Origin: Rhizobium redzepovicii
GTDB taxonomy: Bacteria > Pseudomonadota > Alphaproteobacteria > Rhizobiales > Rhizobiaceae
Direction of reading: 5' to 3'
Length of the DNA: 64,000 bases
Assembly (NCBI RefSeq): GCF_019793435.1
Contig: NZ_JAILYH010000008.1
Location: forward strand, 186,001-250,000
Below the pieces are notes generated by a model. That model did not search any database. It was not told the origin of the DNA and saw nothing but the letters and a program-made list of their open reading frames with translations. Of this stretch, positions 26,919-38,433 are shown one piece after another; within the stretch, counting starts at the first letter, position 1; the number at the start of each line of letters is the position of its first letter. Both the position numbers and the translations under genes were made by a program.

Positions 26919-27797
26919 ATGCTTTACGATCTTTCGCTGCGCATGGGTTACAGCTACGACGTGCCGGCCTCCGGCGCTCGCCACATCATGCGCCTGATGC
27001 CGCTGTCGCTGACCAACAGGCAGCGCCTGGTCGCCGGCTCGATCACAATTTCGCCGACGCCGGACGAGCAGTCGCATTTCGTCGATTTCTTCGATCATCC
27101 CGCCACCGCCTTCATGCTGCGAGCGCCGCACGAGACGCTCGACATTCGCATGCAGGCCCGCGTGCAGGTGGAAAGCCAGCCGATCGCCGCCGATTTTTCG
27201 CCGCTGCTGGCCGACTTGCCGGACGAACTGTCAGGCGTCTGGTCGCTGGCGGCGGATTCGCCGCACCACTTTCTCGGCGAAAGCCCGCGCCTGACCCAGG
27301 CGCGCGAGATCAGCGACTTTGCCCGAAGCTGCGCCATGCCCGATCTGACGGCGATGCAAATCGCCTACGCGATCTGTGCCCGCATCCACAAGGATTTCAC
27401 CTACGACGCCGACGCGACGACAGTCGACACGACGCCGCTTGAGGCATTTAGGTTGAAGCGCGGCGTCTGCCAGGATTTCACCCACATCATGATCCTGGGG
27501 CTGCGAAGCCTCGGCATTCCGGCCGGCTATGTCTCGGGTTTCCTGCGCACCATCCCGCCGCCCGGCAAGGAACGCCTCGAAGGGGCGGATGCCATGCATG
27601 CCTGGGTCAGGATCTGGTGCGGCCAGACGATCGGCTGGATCGAACTCGACCCGACCAACAACATCCCCGCCGGCACCGACCACATCGTCGTCGCCTATGG
27701 CCGCGACTATTCCGACGTCGTTCCCGTCATCGGCGTGTTGAAGAGTTATGGCGGCCAGCGCGCCGTCCAGGCCGTCGACGTCATCCCGCTGAAATAA
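26919..27797 (+). CDS. Transglutaminase-like cysteine protease-fold protein
   Basis: The protein is 292 residues. A Bact_transglu_N beta-domain (residues 1-90) precedes the transglutaminase core with a complete triad: Cys184 in RGVCQDFTHIMI, His227 in DAMHAWVRIW and Asp244 in IELDPTNN. It lacks a signal peptide. It is third in the cassette, five bases after the ATP-grasp/alpha-E stop. A GTG at 26910 overlapping that stop is an alternative start. It differs from the first transglutaminase by lacking DUF2126, so the cassette has two distinct Cys-His-Asp enzymes. Confidence 0.9.
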   Translation: MLYDLSLRMGYSYDVPASGARHIMRLMPLSLTNRQRLVAGSITISPTPDEQSHFVDFFDHPATAFMLRAPHETLDIRMQARVQVESQPIAADFSPLLADLPDELSGVWSLAADSPHHFLGESPRLTQAREISDFARSCAMPDLTAMQIAYAICARIHKDFTYDADATTVDTTPLEAFRLKRGVCQDFTHIMILGLRSLGIPAGYVSGFLRTIPPPGKERLEGADAMHAWVRIWCGQTIGWIELDPTNNIPAGTDHIVVAYGRDYSDVVPVIGVLKSYGGQRAVQAVDVIPLK

Positions 27798-27908
27798 TCC
27801 CAAAACTGGAAAAATCCGCCGATTTATTAGAATTTTATTGAGGTGGTAAGTCAGGCGTAAAGAAGCAGTGTGCGTTAATCACCTCACAGGGTTTCCAATT
27901 GGGTGAAC

Positions 27909-29111
27909 ATGATGAGCACCTCCTTTTTGCATCCCTGCCTGCGTCGCATGTTCAGCGATCGAGGCGGTAACTTCGGAATCACGACGGCGATTATGGCGCC
28001 GGTTCTTCTCGGCGTTGTCGGCATGGCGCTCGACTACTCGAACGCGATGCTGTCGAAGCGCCAGTTGCAGGAAGCAACGGATGCCGGTGCTCTTGCCGCC
28101 GCGACTGCGCTTGCGAATGGAACGGCTTCGACTACGGCTGACGCCGAGATGATCGCAAGAAATTTCGTAAGCGGCCAAATGGCCAATTATGTCGGCTCCG
28201 ACGCCTTGAACAGCATCAAAGTTGGAACGAGCGTCACCGTCAATGTCAGCACCACGGCAACAAGCAAGAGCTATAAGGTTGCCATCGACACCTCTTACCC
28301 CGTCGCCACTACACCATTCTTGAGCGTTCTTGGCTACAAGACGCTTAATATCGGCGCCTCGACTTCAACTTCAAGCGGCACGAGTGATACGAAAACCGCC
28401 TTATCGATGGAACTGGTGCTCGACCAATCCGGTTCGATGGGCGAAAATACGACCACCTGCGCAACCTATAACGGCAAAAATTGCAAAACCTACGTCACGA
28501 AAATCGACGCGCTCAAGAAGGCGGCCAATGCCCTCTTTGCTGCATTGGACACCGCCGATCCGGATCACAGCCTCGTACGCACCGGTGCCTATTCTTACAA
28601 CAACGGTCTCATCTATAAGGATGCACAGAAGACCCAGATCAAGAGCATGAGCGGTATGTCCTGGGGCACAGCGACGACTGCAACTTATGTGAGCGGAATT
28701 ACGGCAAATGGGGGCACAGATGCTACCGAACCTATGAGACAAGCGACTCTTTCGGTCACGAAAGCATTGGACGGTTCGGATGTTGAGACCCAAGCACACG
28801 CGGCCAAAGGCAACAACAATGTGTCTCGCTATATCATCCTGATGACCGACGGCGAAATGACGGGCAACACGGGTGTATGGCAACAATCATTTGACCAGAA
28901 TGTTCGCGACCAATGCGACGCAACCAAAACAGCCGGCATCAAAATCTTCACCGTTGCCTTCATGGCCCCGGACAAAGGTAAGCAGTTGCTCCAATACTGC
29001 GCCTCCCCAGGCGGCAACTATTATGAAGCCGAAACAATGGAGAAACTAGTCGCTTCCTTTACCAGCATTGCAAAAGAGGCGACCAAAGCTCTCACACTGC
29101 TGACGAACTGA
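27909..29111 (+). CDS. TadG-like pilus-assembly protein with von Willebrand factor A domain
   Basis: The protein is 400 residues. A TadE/TadG-type N terminus (DRGGNFGITTAIMAPVLLGV, then GMALDYSNAMLSKRQLQEATDAGALAAA) provides one membrane anchor with a flat, Ser/Thr/Ala-rich exterior. A VWA domain occupies about 165-395 with an intact MIDAS start DQSGSMG and ILMTDGEMTG. The rest of a tad locus is not present. Codon use is visibly less GC-biased than in its neighbours (many AAA, AAT, TTA-type codons). It may be a surface or periplasmic adhesin. A terminator follows. ATG at 27909 or 27912 is the likely start. Confidence 0.85.
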   Translation: MMSTSFLHPCLRRMFSDRGGNFGITTAIMAPVLLGVVGMALDYSNAMLSKRQLQEATDAGALAAATALANGTASTTADAEMIARNFVSGQMANYVGSDALNSIKVGTSVTVNVSTTATSKSYKVAIDTSYPVATTPFLSVLGYKTLNIGASTSTSSGTSDTKTALSMELVLDQSGSMGENTTTCATYNGKNCKTYVTKIDALKKAANALFAALDTADPDHSLVRTGAYSYNNGLIYKDAQKTQIKSMSGMSWGTATTATYVSGITANGGTDATEPMRQATLSVTKALDGSDVETQAHAAKGNNNVSRYIILMTDGEMTGNTGVWQQSFDQNVRDQCDATKTAGIKIFTVAFMAPDKGKQLLQYCASPGGNYYEAETMEKLVASFTSIAKEATKALTLLTN

Positions 29112-29140
29112 TCGCCCAGTTCCAAAGCCCATCGCAGCAA

Positions 29141-29174
29141 AAAGCCGCCTCGGAACAAACCGGGGCGGTTTTTC
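29141..29174 (+). terminator. Rho-independent terminator after the tadG-like gene
   Basis: GCCGCCTCGG and CCGGGGCGGT form a ten-base stem (one mismatch) with loop AACAAA, followed by five T; an A run precedes it. Confidence 0.88.
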
Positions 29175-29388
29175 GTTATCGCTGTCTCACCCATTTGATC
29201 GGTAAAACCCATTGAAATCAATCCCCTTAAGCCCCGTGAAAATGAAGGTTTCGCAAATTTTTCGTTTGTCCAAATCCCTTGTTGCAAGTGCTTAGTAACG
29301 ATGCATAAACTGTCGTCGGCACAAGCGACAAATTGATTGAATCAGGGATAACATCCTGAAAGCAAATTAAAATTGGCGAGACCTGACA

Positions 29389-31851
29389 ATGAACACCGTT
29401 TCCAAGCCGATTATCCCCTCCCCCGCACCGCGCAGCTCGAAGCCGGAAATTCTCGCCGAAGAAATCATCGAGCGCCTGACCTATCGCATCGGCAAGGATG
29501 CCAAGGTGGCAAAGCCGCACGACTGGCTGACGGCGACGATCCTGGTGGTGCGCGACCGCATTATCGACAGATGGATGGCCTCTACCCGCGAGGTGTATGC
29601 GACCGGCGCCAAGCGCGTCTATTATCTTTCCCTGGAATTCCTGATCGGCCGCCTGATGCGAGACGCCGTCTCGAACCTCGGCCTGATGGAGGAGGTGCGC
29701 GATGCGCTTTCCTCGCTCGGCGTCGACGTCAACGTCATTGCCGGCCTGGAACCCGATGCCGCCCTCGGCAATGGCGGCCTCGGCCGCCTGGCTGCCTGTT
29801 TCATGGAGAGCATGGCAACGGTCGACGTACCCGCTTACGGCTACGGCATCCGCTATGTGCACGGGCTGTTCCGCCAGCAGCTGGCCGACGGCTGGCAGGT
29901 GGAGCTGCCAGAAAACTGGCTCGCCCACGGCAATCCCTGGGAGTTCGAGCGCCGCGAAAGCGCCTATGAAATTGGTTTCGGCGGCGCCGTCGAATTCATC
30001 ACTACCCATGACGACCAGCCGCGCTACGTCTGGAAACCGGCCGAGCGCGTCATCGCCGCCGCCTTCGACACGCCGGCCGTCGGCTGGCGCGGCAAGCGCG
30101 TCAACACGCTGCGTCTCTGGTCGGCGCAGCCGATCGATCCGATCCTGCTCGATGCCTTCAACGCCGGCGACCACATCGGAGCGCTGCGCGAAAGCAACAA
30201 GGCCGAAAGCCTGACCCGGGTTCTCTATCCCGCCGACGCGACCCCGGCCGGCCAGGAACTGCGCCTGCGCCAGGAGTTCTTCTTCTCGTCGGCCTCGCTG
30301 CAGGACATCCTGCGCCGCCATCTGCAGCAATATGACGATTTCACCTCGCTGCCGGACAAGGTGGCGATCCAGCTGAACGATACCCATCCGGCCGTCTCGG
30401 TGGCCGAACTCGTACGTCTGCTCTGCGACGTGCACGGCATGGATTTCGACCAGGCCTGGGAAATCACCCGCCATACCTTCTCCTACACCAACCACACGCT
30501 TCTGCCGGAAGCGCTGGAAAGCTGGGCGGTACCGCTGTTCGAGCGTCTACTGCCTCGCCACATGCAAATCATCTATGCAATCAACGCCAAGATTCTGATC
30601 GACGCGCGCAAGGGCAAGAACTTCTCCGATGGGGAAATCCGCTCGATCTCGCTGATCGATGAAAGTGGCGACCGCCGCGTGCGCATGGGCAACCTTGCTT
30701 TCGTCGGCTCGCATTCGATCAACGGCGTCTCCGCCCTTCACACCGACCTGATGAAGGTCACGGTCTTTGCCGACCTGCACAAGCTGTATCCCGACCGCAT
30801 CAACAACAAGACCAATGGCATCACCCCGCGTCGCTGGCTGCAGCAGTGCAATCCAGGTCTCACCGGCCTGATCCGCGAGGCGATCGGCGACGAATTCCTC
30901 GACGATGCCGAGAAGCTAAGGCCGCTCGAGGCGCATGCTTCGGATCCGAGCTTCCAGCAGAAGTTTGCAGCGGTGAAGCGCGCCAACAAGGTGGCGCTGT
31001 CCAACCTCGTCGCCAGCCGCATGGGCGTCAAGCTGGATCCATCGGCGATGTTCGACATCCAGATCAAGCGCATCCACGAATACAAGCGCCAGCTTTTGAA
31101 CATCATCGAGGCCGTCGCGCTCTACGACCAGATCCGCTCGCATCCCGAACTCGACTGGGTGCCGCGCGTGAAACTCTTCGCCGGCAAGGCGGCGCCGAGT
31201 TATTACAACGCCAAACTGATCATCAAGCTGATCAACGACGTCGCCCGCACGATCAACAACGATCCGTCGGTGCGCGGCCTGCTGAAGGTCGTCTTCGTGC
31301 CGAATTACAATGTCTCGCTCGCCGAAGTCATGGTGCCCGCCGCCGACCTCTCCGAACAGATCTCGACCGCCGGCATGGAAGCATCCGGTACCGGCAACAT
31401 GAAGTTCGGCCTCAACGGTGCGCTCACCATCGGCACGCTCGATGGCGCCAATGTCGAGATGCGCGACAATGTCGGCGAGGACAACATCGTCATCTTCGGC
31501 CTCAAGGCCGACGAGGTCGCCAAGGTCCGCAGCGACGGCCACAATCCCCGCGCCATCATCGAGGGCTCGCGCGAACTCGCCCAGGCGCTCGCCGCCATCG
31601 GCTCCGGCGTTTTCTCGCCCGATGACCGCAACCGTTACACCTCGCTGATCGACGGCATCTATTCGCACGACTGGTTCATGGTCGCGGCCGATTTCGACGC
31701 CTACGCCCAGGCCCAGCGCGAGGTCGATCAGATCTGGACCAACCAGTCCGCCTGGTACACCAAGACGATCAACAACACGGCGCGGATGGGCTGGTTCTCG
31801 TCCGACCGTACGATCAGGCAATATGCAGACGAAATCTGGAGAGCCGGATGA
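29389..31851 (+). CDS. glgP: Glycogen phosphorylase
   Basis: The protein is 820 residues, the normal length for bacterial GlgP. It releases glucose-1-phosphate from the non-reducing ends of glycogen. Characteristic segments are YYLSLEFLIGRLMRDAV, DAALGNGGLGRLAACFMES, QLNDTHPAVSVAELVR and the pyridoxal-phosphate site EASGTGNMKFGLNGALTIGT, whose Lys binds the cofactor. It leads the six-gene glycogen operon glgP-glgB-glgC-glgA-pgm-glgX. Its stop overlaps the glgB start (ATGA). A leader of about 215 bases separates it from the upstream terminator and must contain the operon promoter. Confidence 0.96.
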   Translation: MNTVSKPIIPSPAPRSSKPEILAEEIIERLTYRIGKDAKVAKPHDWLTATILVVRDRIIDRWMASTREVYATGAKRVYYLSLEFLIGRLMRDAVSNLGLMEEVRDALSSLGVDVNVIAGLEPDAALGNGGLGRLAACFMESMATVDVPAYGYGIRYVHGLFRQQLADGWQVELPENWLAHGNPWEFERRESAYEIGFGGAVEFITTHDDQPRYVWKPAERVIAAAFDTPAVGWRGKRVNTLRLWSAQPIDPILLDAFNAGDHIGALRESNKAESLTRVLYPADATPAGQELRLRQEFFFSSASLQDILRRHLQQYDDFTSLPDKVAIQLNDTHPAVSVAELVRLLCDVHGMDFDQAWEITRHTFSYTNHTLLPEALESWAVPLFERLLPRHMQIIYAINAKILIDARKGKNFSDGEIRSISLIDESGDRRVRMGNLAFVGSHSINGVSALHTDLMKVTVFADLHKLYPDRINNKTNGITPRRWLQQCNPGLTGLIREAIGDEFLDDAEKLRPLEAHASDPSFQQKFAAVKRANKVALSNLVASRMGVKLDPSAMFDIQIKRIHEYKRQLLNIIEAVALYDQIRSHPELDWVPRVKLFAGKAAPSYYNAKLIIKLINDVARTINNDPSVRGLLKVVFVPNYNVSLAEVMVPAADLSEQISTAGMEASGTGNMKFGLNGALTIGTLDGANVEMRDNVGEDNIVIFGLKADEVAKVRSDGHNPRAIIEGSRELAQALAAIGSGVFSPDDRNRYTSLIDGIYSHDWFMVAADFDAYAQAQREVDQIWTNQSAWYTKTINNTARMGWFSSDRTIRQYADEIWRAG

Positions 31852-34055
31852 AAACGCCGAAAAACGTCCCTGAAGTAAAGCTTTCCTGGGAAATTTCGGC
31901 AGATGAAATCGCGGCGATCCTTGCCGGCTCGCATTCCAATCCCTTTGCCGTCCTAGGAGTGCACCAGGCAGGCGACGCCTTCGTCGCTCGCTGTTTCATC
32001 CCGGGCGCGGAGGAAGTCACCGCCATGACGCTCGACGGCAGCGTCATCGGCGAATTGAAACAGCTCCATGCCGACGGCTTCTTCGCCGGCCCGGTTTCCC
32101 TCACCAAGCTCCAGCCGGTGCGTTACCGCGCCCGGCGCGGCGATGCCGAATGGGCTGTCACGGACCCCTACAGCTTCGGTCCGGTGCTCGGGCCGATGGA
32201 CGATTATTTCGCCCGCCAGGGCTCGCACCTGCGCCTGTTCGACAAGATGGGCGCCCACCTCATCAAGCATGACGGCGCCCAGGGCATCCACTTCGCCGTC
32301 TGGGCCCCGAATGCGCAGCGCGTTTCCGTCGTCGGCGATTTCAACAATTGGGACGGCCGCCGCCACGTCATGCGCTTCCGCTCCGACAGCGGCATCTGGG
32401 AAATCTTTGCCCCTGACGTGCCGATCGGCGTTGCCTACAAATTCGAGATCCGTGGCCAGGACGGCGTGCTGCTGCCGCTGAAGGCCGATCCCTTCGCCCG
32501 CCGCAGCGAGCTCCGACCAAAAACCGCTTCGATCGCCGCCGCCGATCTGGAACAGAAGTGGGAAGACGAAGCCCATCTGAAGCACTGGCGCGAAACCGAC
32601 AAACGCCGCCAGCCGATCTCGATCTACGAGGTGCATGCCGGCTCATGGCGGCGCCGCGACGATGGCACGATGCTGTCCTGGGACGAGCTCGCCTCTAGCC
32701 TCATCCCCTATTGCGCCGACATGGGCTTCACCCATATCGAATTCCTGCCGATCACCGAGTACCCCTATGACCCCTCCTGGGGTTATCAGACGACAGGCCT
32801 CTACGCGCCGACCGCCCGGTTCGGCGAGCCGGAAGGTTTCGCCCGTTTCGTCAACGGCTGCCACAAGGTCGGCATCGGCGTCATCCTCGACTGGGTGCCG
32901 GCGCATTTCCCGACCGACGAGCACGGCCTCGGCTGGTTCGACGGCACGGCGCTCTACGAGCACGAAGATCCGCGCAAGGGCTTCCACCCGGACTGGAGCA
33001 CGGCGATCTACAATTTCGGCCGGACCGAAGTCGTTTCCTATCTCGTCAACAACGCGCTTTACTGGGCCGAGAAATTCCATCTCGACGGTCTGCGCGTCGA
33101 CGCCGTCGCCTCGATGCTCTACCTCGATTACTCCCGCAAGCACGGCGAATGGATCCCGAACGAATATGGCGGCAACGAGAACCTCGAAGCGGTCCGCTTC
33201 CTGCAGGACCTCAACACCCGCATCTACGGCAATCATTCCAATGTTATGACCATCGCCGAGGAATCGACCTCCTGGCCGAAGGTCTCCCAGCCCGTGCATG
33301 AAGGCGGTCTCGGCTTCGGCTTCAAGTGGAACATGGGCTTCATGCATGACACGCTGAGCTATATGAGCCGCGATCCGATATACCGCGGACACCATCACAA
33401 CGAACTCACCTTCGGCCTGCTCTACGCCTATTCGGAAAATTTCGTCCTGCCGCTCTCGCATGATGAGGTTGTCCATGGCAAGGGCTCGCTGATCGCCAAG
33501 ATGCCGGGCGACGACTGGCAGAAATTCGCCAATCTGCGCGCCTACTACGCCTATATGTGGGGCTATCCCGGCAAGAAGCTGCTGTTCATGGGCCAGGAAT
33601 TCGCCCAGTGGAGCGAGTGGAGCGAGGCGAAATCGCTCGACTGGAACCTGCTGCAATACCGCATGCATGAGGGCATGCGGCGCCTGGTGCGCGACCTCAA
33701 CTTCACCTACCGCAGCAAGCCGGCGCTGCATGAGCGTGACTGCGAGGGCGAGGGATTTGAATGGCTGGTCGCCGACGACCACCAGAATTCCGTCTTTGCC
33801 TGGCTGCGCAAGGCGCCGGGCCAGAAACCGGTCGCCGTCATCACCAATTTCACCCCCGTCTATCGCGAGAACTATACGATCCGCCTGCCGTCCGCAGGCC
33901 GCTGGCGGGAAATCCTGAACACCGATGCCGACATCTACGGCGGCAGCGGCAAGGGCAATGGCGGGCGCGTGCAGGCCGTCGATGCCGGCGGCAACATCAC
34001 CTGCTCGATCACCTTGCCGCCCTTGGCGACAATCATGCTTGAACCTGAAAATTAG
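31848..34055 (+). CDS. glgB: 1,4-alpha-glucan branching enzyme
   Basis: The protein is 735 residues. N-terminal CBM48 domains ([23 protein letters not shown]) precede a GH13 barrel. Catalytic Asp is in [16 protein letters not shown], Glu in [11 protein letters not shown], and the transition-state Asp in [13 protein letters not shown]. It cuts an alpha-1,4 chain and rejoins it by an alpha-1,6 bond. Translationally coupled to glgP. Confidence 0.96.
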   Translation: MKTPKNVPEVKLSWEISADEIAAILAGSHSNPFAVLGVHQAGDAFVARCFIPGAEEVTAMTLDGSVIGELKQLHADGFFAGPVSLTKLQPVRYRARRGDAEWAVTDPYSFGPVLGPMDDYFARQGSHLRLFDKMGAHLIKHDGAQGIHFAVWAPNAQRVSVVGDFNNWDGRRHVMRFRSDSGIWEIFAPDVPIGVAYKFEIRGQDGVLLPLKADPFARRSELRPKTASIAAADLEQKWEDEAHLKHWRETDKRRQPISIYEVHAGSWRRRDDGTMLSWDELASSLIPYCADMGFTHIEFLPITEYPYDPSWGYQTTGLYAPTARFGEPEGFARFVNGCHKVGIGVILDWVPAHFPTDEHGLGWFDGTALYEHEDPRKGFHPDWSTAIYNFGRTEVVSYLVNNALYWAEKFHLDGLRVDAVASMLYLDYSRKHGEWIPNEYGGNENLEAVRFLQDLNTRIYGNHSNVMTIAEESTSWPKVSQPVHEGGLGFGFKWNMGFMHDTLSYMSRDPIYRGHHHNELTFGLLYAYSENFVLPLSHDEVVHGKGSLIAKMPGDDWQKFANLRAYYAYMWGYPGKKLLFMGQEFAQWSEWSEAKSLDWNLLQYRMHEGMRRLVRDLNFTYRSKPALHERDCEGEGFEWLVADDHQNSVFAWLRKAPGQKPVAVITNFTPVYRENYTIRLPSAGRWREILNTDADIYGGSGKGNGGRVQAVDAGGNITCSITLPPLATIMLEPEN

Positions 34056-34074
34056 TGACTGGTGGGAGGAGAAA

Positions 34075-35337
34075 ATGGTAGAAAAGCGTGTTCAGCCACT
34101 TGCCCGCGATGCAATGGCTTATGTTCTGGCCGGCGGCAGGGGGAGCCGTCTCAAGGAACTGACCGACCGGCGTGCCAAGCCTGCCGTCTATTTCGGCGGC
34201 AAGGCCCGCATTATCGATTTCGCCCTGTCGAACGCCCTGAACTCAGGCATCCGACGCATCGGCGTTGCCACGCAATACAAGGCGCATTCGCTGATCCGCC
34301 ATATGCAGCGCGGCTGGAACTTCTTCCGCCCAGAGCGTAACGAGAGCTTCGACATCCTGCCTGCCAGCCAGCGCGTCTCGGAAACGCAGTGGTATGAAGG
34401 CACCGCCGACGCCGTCTACCAGAACATCGACATCATCGAGGATTACGGTGTCGAATACATGGTCATTCTCGCCGGCGACCATGTCTACAAGATGGACTAT
34501 GAGTGGATGCTGCAGCAGCATGTCGATTCCGGCGCCGATGTCACCATCGGCTGCCTGGAAGTGCCGCGCATGGAGGCGGTGGGCTTCGGCGTCATGCATG
34601 TCAACGACAAGGACGAGATCATCGCCTTCGTCGAGAAGCCGGCCGATCCGCCGCCCATTCCCGACAAGCCGGATTTCGCTCTCGCCTCGATGGGCATCTA
34701 CGTCTTCCACACCAAGTTCCTGCTCGACGCGCTGCGCCGCGACGCTGCCGATCCGAACTCCAGCCGCGACTTCGGCAAGGACATCATCCCCTATATCGTC
34801 AAGAATGGTAAGGCGGTCGCCCACCGCTTCGCCAAATCCTGCGTCCGCTCCGATTTCGAGCACGAGCCCTACTGGCGCGACGTCGGCACGATCGATGCCT
34901 ATTGGCAGGCCAATATCGACCTGACGGCGATCGTTCCCGAACTCGACATCTACGACAAGTCCTGGCCGATCTGGACCTATGCCGAGATCACCCCGCCGGC
35001 GAAATTCGTCCATGACGACGAGGATCGCCGCGGCTCGGCCACCTCCTCCGTTGTCTCCGGCGATTGCATCATCTCCGGCGCCAGCCTCAACAACAGCCTG
35101 CTCTTTACCGGCGTCAGGGCCAACTCCTTCTCCAAACTGGAAGGCGCGGTCATCCTGCCGAACGTCAAGATCGGCCGGCGGGCGCAGCTCAAGAATGTGG
35201 TGATCGACCATGGCGTCGTCATTCCGGAAGGCCTGGTCGTCGGAGAGGATCCCAAACTCGACGCCAAACGCTTCCGGCGGACGGAAAGCGGCATCTGCCT
35301 GATCACCCAACCGATGATCGACAAGCTGGATATCTGA
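34075..35337 (+). CDS. glgC: Glucose-1-phosphate adenylyltransferase
   Basis: The protein is 420 residues and makes ADP-glucose, the glycosyl donor for GlgA; this is usually the allosterically controlled step. The nucleotidyltransferase motif is [20 protein letters not shown] and the substrate site includes GTADAVYQN and EKPADPP. The C-terminal left-handed beta-helix repeats ([20 protein letters not shown]) are present. The start at 34075 follows GGGAGGAG; a much longer in-frame ORF beginning inside glgB is not real. Confidence 0.96.
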   Translation: MVEKRVQPLARDAMAYVLAGGRGSRLKELTDRRAKPAVYFGGKARIIDFALSNALNSGIRRIGVATQYKAHSLIRHMQRGWNFFRPERNESFDILPASQRVSETQWYEGTADAVYQNIDIIEDYGVEYMVILAGDHVYKMDYEWMLQQHVDSGADVTIGCLEVPRMEAVGFGVMHVNDKDEIIAFVEKPADPPPIPDKPDFALASMGIYVFHTKFLLDALRRDAADPNSSRDFGKDIIPYIVKNGKAVAHRFAKSCVRSDFEHEPYWRDVGTIDAYWQANIDLTAIVPELDIYDKSWPIWTYAEITPPAKFVHDDEDRRGSATSSVVSGDCIISGASLNNSLLFTGVRANSFSKLEGAVILPNVKIGRRAQLKNVVIDHGVVIPEGLVVGEDPKLDAKRFRRTESGICLITQPMIDKLDI

Positions 35338-35340
35338 CTT

Positions 35341-36783
35341 ATGAAAGTTCTTTCGGTTTCGTCCGAAGTCTTCCCTTTGATCAAGACAGGGGGCCTGGCC
35401 GATGTGTCAGGCGCCCTGCCGATTGCTCTTAAAGCCTTCGGGGTCGAGACCAAGACCCTTCTGCCTGGCTATCCCGCCGTCATGAAGGTCATTCGCGACC
35501 CGATCGTCAGGCTCGAATTCCCCGACCTGCTCGGCGAGCCGGCTGCTGTGCTTGAGGTCCAGCATGAGGGCCTCGATCTGCTCGTCCTCGATGCGCCGGC
35601 CTATTACGACAGGCCGGGCGGCCCCTATGTCGATCCGCTCGGCAAGGACTATCCCGATAATTGGCGGCGCTTCGCCGCGCTGTCGCTCGCCGCCTCCGAG
35701 ATCGCTGCCGGACTCCTGCCCGGCTGGCGGCCGGATCTCGTCCACACCCACGACTGGCAGGCGGCGCTGACCTCGGTCTATATGCGCTACTATCCGACGC
35801 CGGAACTGCCGAGCGTGCTGACCATCCACAACATCGCTTTCCAAGGCCAGTTCGGTCCCGAGATCTTTCCCGGCCTGCGCCTGCCCGCCCATGCCTTCGC
35901 CACCGACAGCATCGAATATTACGGCACCATCGGCTACCTCAAGGGCGGCCTGCAGACCGCCCACGCGATCACCACGGTCAGCCCGACCTATGCCGACGAG
36001 ATCCTGACGCCGGAATTCGGCATGGGCCTCGAGGGCGTCATCGCCAGCCACATCGACAATCTGCACGGCATCGTCAACGGCATCGATACGGATATCTGGA
36101 ACCCGGCGACCGATCCCGTCGTCCACACCCATTATGGCCCGACGACGCTGAAGAACCGCGAGGAGAACCGCCGTTCGATCGCCGAATTCTTCCATCTCGA
36201 CAATGACGACGCCCCGATTTTCTGCGTCATCAGCCGCCTGACCTGGCAGAAGGGCATGGATATCGTCGCCAATGTCGCCGACGAAATCGTCGCCATGGGC
36301 GGCAAGCTCGTCGTGCTCGGCTCCGGCGAAGCCGCACTTGAAGGCGCACTGCTTGCCTCTGCCAGCCGCCATCCCGGCCGCATCGGCGTCTCGATCGGCT
36401 ATAACGAGCCGATGTCGCACCTGATGCAGGCCGGCTGCGATGCCATCATCATCCCGTCGCGTTTCGAACCCTGCGGCCTCACCCAGCTTTACGGCCTACG
36501 TTACGGCTGCGTGCCGATCGTCGCCCGCACGGGCGGGCTGAACGACACGGTGATCGACGCCAATCACGCCGCACTTGCGGCGAAAGTGGCAACCGGCATA
36601 CAATTCTCACCCGTGACGGAAGCGGGCATGCTACAGGCAATCCGCCGTGCGATGCATTTTTACGCGGACCGAAAACTCTGGACCCAATTGCAAAAGCAGG
36701 GCATGAAATCGGATGTCTCCTGGGAGAAGAGCGCCGAACGCTACGCTGCCCTCTATTCAAGCCTCGTCTCGAAAGGCATGTGA
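35341..36783 (+). CDS. glgA: Glycogen synthase (ADP-glucose)
   Basis: The protein is 480 residues, a GT5-family glycosyltransferase with two Rossmann domains. The ADP-glucose site is [21 protein letters not shown] (K-x-G-G-L) at residues 7-27. The C-terminal signature is [17 protein letters not shown]. It extends glycogen by alpha-1,4 linkage and starts three bases after the glgC stop. Confidence 0.96.
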   Translation: MKVLSVSSEVFPLIKTGGLADVSGALPIALKAFGVETKTLLPGYPAVMKVIRDPIVRLEFPDLLGEPAAVLEVQHEGLDLLVLDAPAYYDRPGGPYVDPLGKDYPDNWRRFAALSLAASEIAAGLLPGWRPDLVHTHDWQAALTSVYMRYYPTPELPSVLTIHNIAFQGQFGPEIFPGLRLPAHAFATDSIEYYGTIGYLKGGLQTAHAITTVSPTYADEILTPEFGMGLEGVIASHIDNLHGIVNGIDTDIWNPATDPVVHTHYGPTTLKNREENRRSIAEFFHLDNDDAPIFCVISRLTWQKGMDIVANVADEIVAMGGKLVVLGSGEAALEGALLASASRHPGRIGVSIGYNEPMSHLMQAGCDAIIIPSRFEPCGLTQLYGLRYGCVPIVARTGGLNDTVIDANHAALAAKVATGIQFSPVTEAGMLQAIRRAMHFYADRKLWTQLQKQGMKSDVSWEKSAERYAALYSSLVSKGM

Positions 36784-38421
<1,638 letters not shown>

Positions 38422-38433
38422 TCCGGGGGGAAC

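Noticed and set aside
33925..34074. N-terminal extension of glgC inside glgB
   Set aside because: It overlaps glgB in another frame; the ATG at 34075 has GGGAGGAG and matches the family.
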